This document shows positions 58,558-64,000 of a stretch of DNA of 64,000 nucleotides, in pieces (within the stretch, counting starts at the first letter, position 1; each line of letters begins with the position of its first letter). The stretch is from contig CAVXTL010000010.1 of NCBI GenBank assembly GCA_963764665.1, positions 1-64,000 of the forward strand, in the 5' to 3' direction. This stretch comes from JACVRW01 sp963764665 (GTDB lineage Bacteria; Actinomycetota; Thermoleophilia; Solirubrobacterales; Thermoleophilaceae). A program made the translations under genes and the position numbers. A model generated the notes under the pieces. That model did no database searches. It was not told the origin of the DNA and worked only from the letters and a program-made list of their open reading frames with translations.

Positions 58558-60695
58558 TCTGGGGCTCCTATCGCGGATGTGGGCGAGGGGTGATGGCCGA
58601 AGCGGACGTTGGGCAGCAGGCGACCGAGCCAGCGCGGACGCCACCAAGCGGCGCGCCCGAGCAGGCGCAGCAGGGCGGGCATCAAGACGAGGCGCACGAG
58701 CGCGGCGTCGATCAGGACGGCCACGCCGAGGATGACGCCCATCTCCTTAGGCGGAAGCGGACCTGACAGGGCGAAGGTGAAGAACACGGCGACCATCACC
58801 GCGGCGGCGGCGGTGATCACGGGCCCCGACACGGCGATTCCCTCGACGGCCGCCTCGCCCGCGTCCTCGGTGGCGTCCCAGCGTTCCTTCGCCGAGGCGA
58901 GCAGGAACACGGTGTAGTCCATCCCGAGCGCGAACAGCATCGCGAAGAAAAACACGGGCGCCCAGGCGTTCAGGTAGCCCTGCGACTCGAAGCCGAGCAG
59001 CCCGGACAGGACGCCGTCTTGGAAGATCCACTTGGCGACTCCGAACGAGGCGAGCGTGGCGAACACGTTGAGCATGACTCCTGCAAGCGCGATCACGGGC
59101 GCCTGCAGCGCCACTAGCAGGAGCAGGAAGCCCAGCGCCAGCACAACGCCTATGACCAGAGGGGTGGCGTCGGCGAGCGCCAGCTCCAGGTCGTAGTTCT
59201 CCGCTACCGCCCCTCCGATCAGGGCGGCCGGCGGCATTTCGGCGCGCAGCCGGTCAATCGTCCTCCGCACCGAATCAGCCGAGGGGGCGCCGACGGGGAA
59301 CGCCTGCAAGAGGACGCTCTGCCCTGCGCCGGGCTGTGCAGGCTGCACGCGGGCGATGCCGGGCTCGTCGCGCAGCATGTCCGTGACCTCGCCAGCCTGG
59401 CTGGCCGGTGCCACCACCTGCAACATGCCCGGTGCGCCCGGACCGAAGGCCCGAGCGACCTGCTCGTAGCCCTGGCGCGAGCCGTCCTCGGGGGGCACGA
59501 CCGTGATCGACGGCATCCCCGTGTCTAGCTGCGAGACCGGCCAGGCGAGCGCCGCCACGGCCAGCATTCCCGCGAGCCCGAAGATCAAGGGGCGCCGCCA
59601 GACCCGTGCGGCCCACGCGGCCAGCAGCGGCGAGCGCTGCCCGCCTCTCTTGGTCCAGGGCAACGCCAGACGGTTCACCCGGCCGCCGAGCTTGGCCAAC
59701 ACTGCTGGCAGCAGGGTCAGGGAGGCGATGAGCACGAAGCTGACCGCGAACATGATTCCGACCGCCATCGAGCGAAAGGCCGGGCTCGGAACCAGCAGCA
59801 CCGCCGAGAGCGCGATCAAGACGGTCACCCCCGAGAACAGCACCGCCTTACCAGCGGTGTCCATCGCCTCTGCCACCGCTTCGACCGGGGGGAGACCGTC
59901 GTCGACATGTGCCTGCCGGAAGCGCGCGACGATAAAGAGCGCATAGTCGATGCCGAGCGCGAGCGCGAACATCAGCGCGAAGTTCATCGCCCAGATCGAG
60001 ATGTCGAATACCTGGGCTCCAAGGAACAGCATGCCGGCGGCGGAGATCAGGCCGATGACCGTCAGCATCAAAGGCAAGCCAGCAGCCACGAGCGACCCAA
60101 AGGCGAGCAGCAAGATCGCGAGCGTGACCGGCCACGAGATCACCTCGGACTTCAGCATCGCGCTCTTGTTCGCCTCGTTGAAGTCGGACCACATCCCCGC
60201 CGACCCGCTCAGAGCGGCCCGGACGTCGCCCGTGCCCGCCGCCTCGACCGGCTGCTTCAAGTCATCAGCGGCACGGACCATGTCGTCGGGAGCTGCACGC
60301 GCACCGGCCACCACCAGGGCCGTGCGCCTGTCAGGCGAGACCGCCGCGGGCGGCCGTGGGGGCGCGACCTGACCGACCCGCCGGTCGTGGGCGAGCAACC
60401 CCCCGACCTGTCTTACCGTCGCTCGAAAGTCTGGACTGTCGAATCTCTGAGTGGGCGAGCTGACCACCACCTGCAGCGCGTAGCTCCCCCCGCCCGAGAA
60501 GTCGCGATCGATGGCCTTGCGGGCGTCAACGGACTCCGAGCCGCTGGCCTCCCAGCCTGCTCCCGATAGCGCTTGCTCAACCCGCGGCGCGAGCGCTCCG
60601 AGGCCGACAGCCAGCACCAGCCAGACGACGACCACGGCGCGTACATGAGTGGCCACCCAGCGCCCAAGGCGCCCGATCGGACCGACCGGTGCCAA
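58554..60695 (-). CDS. MMPL-family RND transporter
   Basis: A 713-residue membrane transporter with the MMPL layout: one N-terminal helix, a large extracytoplasmic loop (about 35-185), a bundle of helices (IWAMNFALMFALALGIDYALF), a second loop (about 385-530) and a final bundle (AMLFALGMDYTVFLLAS). The paired GIDY and GMDY motifs are the proton-relay Asp residues. MMPL proteins usually export lipids or drugs; placement between arsR and an MBL-rhodanese gene is unusual. TTG 60695, 3 bp after arsR, is the probable start. Confidence 0.88.
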   Translation of the reverse strand: MAPVGPIGRLGRWVATHVRAVVVVWLVLAVGLGALAPRVEQALSGAGWEASGSESVDARKAIDRDFSGGGSYALQVVVSSPTQRFDSPDFRATVRQVGGLLAHDRRVGQVAPPRPPAAVSPDRRTALVVAGARAAPDDMVRAADDLKQPVEAAGTGDVRAALSGSAGMWSDFNEANKSAMLKSEVISWPVTLAILLLAFGSLVAAGLPLMLTVIGLISAAGMLFLGAQVFDISIWAMNFALMFALALGIDYALFIVARFRQAHVDDGLPPVEAVAEAMDTAGKAVLFSGVTVLIALSAVLLVPSPAFRSMAVGIMFAVSFVLIASLTLLPAVLAKLGGRVNRLALPWTKRGGQRSPLLAAWAARVWRRPLIFGLAGMLAVAALAWPVSQLDTGMPSITVVPPEDGSRQGYEQVARAFGPGAPGMLQVVAPASQAGEVTDMLRDEPGIARVQPAQPGAGQSVLLQAFPVGAPSADSVRRTIDRLRAEMPPAALIGGAVAENYDLELALADATPLVIGVVLALGFLLLLVALQAPVIALAGVMLNVFATLASFGVAKWIFQDGVLSGLLGFESQGYLNAWAPVFFFAMLFALGMDYTVFLLASAKERWDATEDAGEAAVEGIAVSGPVITAAAAVMVAVFFTFALSGPLPPKEMGVILGVAVLIDAALVRLVLMPALLRLLGRAAWWRPRWLGRLLPNVRFGHHPSPTSAIGAPE

Positions 60696-60698
60696 GAC

Positions 60699-61034
60699 CT
60701 AGACCGCTTGGGCTGACAGCGTCGAGTCGAGCGCCTCGAAGCGGCGCCTCAGGCCGCCGCAGACCTGCTCGCACAGCTCGAACACCGAGGCGTCGATGAT
60801 CGCGTAGCGGACGTAGATGCCGTCCTTCTCCCGCCCAACGATGCCCGCCCGATACAGCACCGTCAGGTGCTTGGACACGTTCGGCTGGGTCCCGCCCGTC
60901 GCCTCGGTCAGCTCCTGCACTGTCGCGGAACTGTCGCGCAGCCGGTCGAGCAACTTGATCCTCATCGGCTCGCCGATAACGCGGAAACGCTCGGCGATCA
61001 ATTCCACAAGAGGGTCGGGTAGCGGATGTTCCAT
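60699..61034 (-). CDS. ArsR/SmtB-family repressor
   Basis: A 111-residue winged-helix repressor: FRVIGEPMRIKLLDRLRDSS, ELTEATGGTQPNVSKHLTVL (recognition helix) and IVGREKDGIYVRYAI. The only two Cys are Cys88 and Cys92 in ELCEQVCGG near the C-terminal dimer helix, so metal or thiol sensing there is possible, but the SqrR/BigR Cys pair is not in its usual place. It heads the operon on the minus strand. A TATATA box ends 6 nt before the ATG, and an ATGG-N4-CCAT repeat lies just upstream as a possible operator. Confidence 0.85.
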   Translation of the reverse strand: MEHPLPDPLVELIAERFRVIGEPMRIKLLDRLRDSSATVQELTEATGGTQPNVSKHLTVLYRAGIVGREKDGIYVRYAIIDASVFELCEQVCGGLRRRFEALDSTLSAQAV

Positions 61035-61040
61035 GGTCCC

Positions 61041-61064
61041 TATATAACCAGATGGTCATCCATT
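61041..61064. promoter_or_regulatory. Promoter and possible operator of the arsR operon
   Basis: TATATA (61041-61046) is the minus-strand -10 box 6 nt before arsR; ATGG and CCAT inverted arms lie at 61052-61063, and TTGAAT (minus, about 61062-61067) may be the -35. The divergent DUF2243 gene starts 41 bp further right. Confidence 0.45.
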
Positions 61065-61104
61065 CAAACGTTTGCGGGCGCACGAGACGGGCAGCCGTGG
61101 CCCG

Positions 61105-61620
61105 ATGGCAACCATCGATAGCACCCAGCTCGACGGTTCAGTCGAGCGTGAAGAGCGTCGCTTCACCACCGGCGGCATCCTGCTCGGGATCGGCTTCGGC
61201 GGCTTCGTCGACGGGATCGTCCTGCACCAGTTGCTTCAGTGGCATCACATGCTCACTAGCACCGGGGATCACCCCGCCACAACAGTTGCTGGACTCGAGG
61301 CGAACACGCTTTGGGACGGCCTCTTTCACGTCTCCACCTGGATTGCCGCGTTCGTCGGCATCCTCGTGTTGACCCAAGCCATGCGAGCTGGCTACCGAGC
61401 GACTGCACGCCAGCAGTTCGGGCTGTTGATGATCGGTTGGGGTGCCTTCAACCTCGTCGAGGGCATCGTCGACCACCACATCCTGACCATCCACCACGTC
61501 CGCGATGACGTAGGCGCACCCCTTGGTTGGGACCTGGCATTTCTCGCCCTGGGGGCCGTTCTAGTGGCTGGGGGTTTTGCCCTCAAACGCGCTGGAGGAG
61601 CAGCACTTGGGCGCTCGTGA
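61105..61620 (+). CDS. DUF2243 membrane protein
   Basis: A 171-residue membrane protein of the DUF2243 family with four helices. The family signs are the N-terminal GGILLGIGFGGFVDGIVLHQ and LLQWHHMLTS, and the later GLLMIGWGAFNLVEGIVDHH with HHILTIHHV; the many paired His suggest metal binding. Function is unknown. ATG 61105 is chosen because conserved sequence begins 24 residues later; a TTG at 61072 is possible. It is divergent from arsR and could be controlled by it. Confidence 0.8.
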   Translation: MATIDSTQLDGSVEREERRFTTGGILLGIGFGGFVDGIVLHQLLQWHHMLTSTGDHPATTVAGLEANTLWDGLFHVSTWIAAFVGILVLTQAMRAGYRATARQQFGLLMIGWGAFNLVEGIVDHHILTIHHVRDDVGAPLGWDLAFLALGAVLVAGGFALKRAGGAALGRS

Positions 61621-61879
61621 CCCCATGACCGTCAGAACGACGCCGTCGCGGTCCATAGTCCTACATGGCCGGGGATCGGTGAAGGCATACCTTCCGCTTC
61701 TCGCGCAAGCAGAAGTGCCAGTTCGAGCGGCCACGGACTCCTCCGTCGCATGGGAAGCAGCACCCGCTTCAGAGATCGCGTCGCTGTTCGGTTCAGGTGA
61801 TTGCAAAGTGGAGGCCGTGAGGGGAACGCGGGCTAAGCACTCGTGATGTGGCCCTCAGCGTGGCCTCGCTCGGGTCACG
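61621..61879. other. Stretch without a supported gene
   Basis: An open frame from ATG 61625 to 61846 would encode 73 residues (MTVRTTPSRSIVLHGRG at its start), but I recognise nothing in it and it has no clear promoter or ribosome site. No repeats or terminators stand out. Confidence 0.3.
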
Positions 61880-64000
61880 CTACTGGCGTGCCATGTGGAC
61901 CCTAAGCTCGGCTTCCGGGTCCCTGATCAGTTCGCCGCTGAGGTCGACGGTCACCGTGTGGATGGTTCCGGTGAAGCGGAACGGTGCTGCGTAGGCCGTC
62001 GTGACCGTCGATCCGGGGTCCGCGCCGCAGGTCAGCGCCCCGGGGTTGAACATGAACGCCGTCGTGTACGGGACCTCCGTGTCGGCGATGAGCTCGCCGT
62101 CGATGTAGAGCTGCAAGCGGCCCGGGCTGCCGTGGCCGTTGGCGGGGTCGGGCTGTCCGGTCGGCTCGAACTCAAAGCGCAGTTGGTGCCTGCCGGCGCT
62201 CAGCTCCGTGTCGGACGCGACGTGCATCAGCTCTCGGGCCACCCAATTGTGGGTGTAGTGCAGCCGGCGGTCCTTGACGTAGAAGGTGAAGCCGCCCGCC
62301 GAGGTGCCCTGCGCGAGCAGGACGCCCTCGGCGCCCGCGTCGGGAATCTCCACGTCGGCGGTGATGCTGTGCGGACGGTTGAGCACCCGCGCCCCGGCGA
62401 AGAACGGCACCGACTGCGTGCCGGGGTAGTAGACGAACCGGTCACGCGGCGCGGCCATCAGCGGCTTTTCGGCGGCCGCGCGCGCTACCCCGCTGCCGTC
62501 GACGGGCATCACGTCGTACTTGCCGGCCTCCACGTACCAGGTCGCGATCAGCGCGATCAGGCGGTCGCGGTGCTCGGCGGCTAGGTCGTGATTTTCGGCC
62601 GGGTCCGCGGCGACGTGGTAGAGCTCCCAGCCGGTGGCGTCGAGCTGCGCGAGCGTCTCGGCGGAGATCGGCTCGCCGAATCCCTTGCCGGCCTCGGTGA
62701 ACGACGGGCCGGGCCACGGGCAGACCGCCCGCCAGCCGTCGTGATAGATCGAGCGGTGACCCATCATCTCGAAGTACTGCGTGGCGCGCCGGCTCGCGGC
62801 TGCGGCGTCGTCGAAGGTGTGCGCGAAGCTCACCCCGTGCAGCGGCGCCTGCGGCACCCCCCGGATCGTTGCCGGCGGCTCGATGCCGAGGACATCGAGC
62901 ACGGTCGGGACCATGTCGATGCAATGCGCGTACTGCTCGCGCACCTCGCCGCTCGCCGTGATGCCCTTCGGCCAGCTGACGATGAAAGGGTCGGACACCC
63001 CGCCGCGGTACGTCTCGCGCTTCCAGCGCCGGAACGGTGTATTGCCGGCGAACGTCCAGCCCCACGGGTAGTGGTTGAAGTGCTTCGGCCCGCCGATCTC
63101 CCCGATCGCGGCGAGGCTGTCCTCGAACGGCTCTTGGGCGTTGTTGAAGAACTGCGCCTCGTTGGTCGTCCCGGTCGGGCCGCCCTCTGAGCTGGCGCCG
63201 TTGTCGGAGATCACCATGATCAGCGTGTTGTCGAGCTCGCCGATCGTCTCGAGGTGCGCAAGCAGCCGCCCGATGTGGTGGTCGGTATGGCTCAGGAAGC
63301 CGGCGAAGACCTCCATCATCCGCGCGTACAGACGGCGCTGATCGTCAGACAGCGGCTCCCACTCGGGCACGTCGGGGTCGTGACGTGACAGCTCCGCCTC
63401 CTGCGGCACGATGCCCAGCTCCTTCTGGCGCGCGAACGCCTTCTCGCGGTAGGCATCCCAGCCGTCGTCAAAGGCGCCCGCGTAGCGGTCGGCCCACTCC
63501 ATGGGCACATGGTGAGGGGCGTGTGTGGCGCCGGGGCAGAAGTGCAGGTAGAACGGCTTGTCGGGGTCGACCTGCTTGGCGTCGGAGATGAACTGGATCG
63601 CCCTGTCGGCGAGGTCCTCGGAGAGGTGATACCCCTCCGCGGCGGTCCGCGGCGGCTCGACCTGGTGATTGTCATAGACCAGGTCCGGGTCCCATTGGCT
63701 CGTGTCGCCGCCGAGGAACCCGTAGAAGCGCTCGAAGCCGCGGCCCAGCGGCCAGCGGTCATAAGGGCCCGCCGCCGTCTCCTGACTGCTCGGCATCAGA
63801 TGCCACTTGCCGACCATGTACGTGCTGTAGCCATGTTCCAGCAGCATCTCGGACAGAAACCCGTTCTCGAACGGGATCAGCCCGTTGTAGCCCGGAAAGC
63901 CGGTCGCCATTTCGGTGATGCACGCCATCGCATTGCTGTGATGGTTGCGCCCGGTGATCACGCACGAGCGGCTCGGAGAGCAGAGCGCCGTCGTGTGCAT
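61880..64000 (-). CDS. Arylsulfatase-type sulfatase, N-terminus outside window
   Basis: The visible 706 residues belong to a formylglycine sulfatase. The modification motif CSPSR lies at the extreme left of the visible part, so about 70-90 residues are missing. Further motifs are GKWHLMPS, the metal site VISDNGASSEGG and GVSDPFIVSWPKG. After about residue 500 a C-terminal jelly-roll domain follows (FEFEPTGQPDPANGHGSPG, LQLYIDGELIADTEV). Such enzymes hydrolyse sulfate esters and need a formylglycine-generating enzyme, which is not in the window. Substrate unknown. As the last gene of the proposed island it may supply sulfate or an aryl alcohol. Confidence 0.92.
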   Translation of the reverse strand: MHTTALCSPSRSCVITGRNHHSNAMACITEMATGFPGYNGLIPFENGFLSEMLLEHGYSTYMVGKWHLMPSSQETAAGPYDRWPLGRGFERFYGFLGGDTSQWDPDLVYDNHQVEPPRTAAEGYHLSEDLADRAIQFISDAKQVDPDKPFYLHFCPGATHAPHHVPMEWADRYAGAFDDGWDAYREKAFARQKELGIVPQEAELSRHDPDVPEWEPLSDDQRRLYARMMEVFAGFLSHTDHHIGRLLAHLETIGELDNTLIMVISDNGASSEGGPTGTTNEAQFFNNAQEPFEDSLAAIGEIGGPKHFNHYPWGWTFAGNTPFRRWKRETYRGGVSDPFIVSWPKGITASGEVREQYAHCIDMVPTVLDVLGIEPPATIRGVPQAPLHGVSFAHTFDDAAAASRRATQYFEMMGHRSIYHDGWRAVCPWPGPSFTEAGKGFGEPISAETLAQLDATGWELYHVAADPAENHDLAAEHRDRLIALIATWYVEAGKYDVMPVDGSGVARAAAEKPLMAAPRDRFVYYPGTQSVPFFAGARVLNRPHSITADVEIPDAGAEGVLLAQGTSAGGFTFYVKDRRLHYTHNWVARELMHVASDTELSAGRHQLRFEFEPTGQPDPANGHGSPGRLQLYIDGELIADTEVPYTTAFMFNPGALTCGADPGSTVTTAYAAPFRFTGTIHTVTVDLSGELIRDPEAELRVHMARQ

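Noticed and set aside
61625..61846. Possible 73-residue gene
   Set aside because: No recognised family, no promoter or ribosome site, and poor protein-like composition; kept only as a note.
1..64000. CRISPR arrays, insertion sequences, rRNA and intact tRNA genes
   Set aside because: No regular direct repeats, transposase-like proteins or complete tRNA cloverleaf were found on reading through; only the tRNA-Gly 3' fragment at 56084-56127 was seen.

Overview
The window is about 64 kb of very GC-rich DNA (near 70% by eye, not counted) from an actinobacterium. The house-keeping order, the FliA/WhiG-type sigma factor beside xerC, the EF-G2-like factor, the acidic tails on S16 and L19, and pervasive leaderless-type starts point to the Thermoleophilia (Solirubrobacterales/Gaiellales-like). 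That placement is inference; no rRNA gene is present to confirm it.

Bases 1-17,400 (all + strand except yraN) are the classic lipid/RNA/SRP/ribosome block: plsX (5' end outside), acpP, rnc, smc, ftsY, an SDR reductase, nfeD, an SPFH protein, an NTF2-like protein, ffh, rpsP, khpA, rimM, trmD, rplS, lepB, rnhB, yraN (-), comM, dprA. Bases 17,400-34,500 carry thiD, two unknown proteins, ilvD, a cupin, an alpha/beta hydrolase, a HAD nucleotidase, a methyltransferase, a frameshifted formyl-THF cyclo-ligase-like gene, an acyltransferase-epimerase pair, an L,D-transpeptidase, xerC, the sigma factor, a TolB-like lipoprotein, an EF-G2-like GTPase, a zinc-ribbon protein with a tiny partner, and an RNase HI. 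Bases 34,500-41,700 hold a HAD phosphatase and Bcr/CflA exporter, glnN, a CHRD protein, an unknown protein and an NhaA-DsbA fusion.

From 41,700 the content becomes accessory. Two gene remnants (EAL domain, VOC protein) abut. A csoR regulator then sits opposite a DUF4396 fusion with a strong CsoR-type palindrome between them. After that come a ferredoxin reductase/fatty-acid desaturase pair, a DHFR-like protein, an M28 peptidase, an epoxide hydrolase, tandem NTF2-like proteins, a second cupin, a small K+ channel and a secreted hydrolase. At 56,084-56,127 lies the 3' part of a tRNA-Gly(GCC) that starts at the anticodon loop and is followed by its terminator. This is the expected form of an attachment-site half, and it implies an integrated element running rightward past the window end. 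The sequence beyond it encodes a tight operon arsR - MMPL transporter - MBL/rhodanese - TSUP permease that looks like a reactive-sulfur response unit, then a DUF2243 protein and a sulfatase whose N-terminus lies outside.

Window-wide signals: about twenty genes have a TANNNT-like -10 box ending 6-10 nt before the start codon, which is the leaderless-mRNA geometry. One pair of divergent genes is separated by only 20 bp with overlapping -10 boxes. Five convergent gene pairs interlock at a shared 4-bp stop (CTAG or TTAG).
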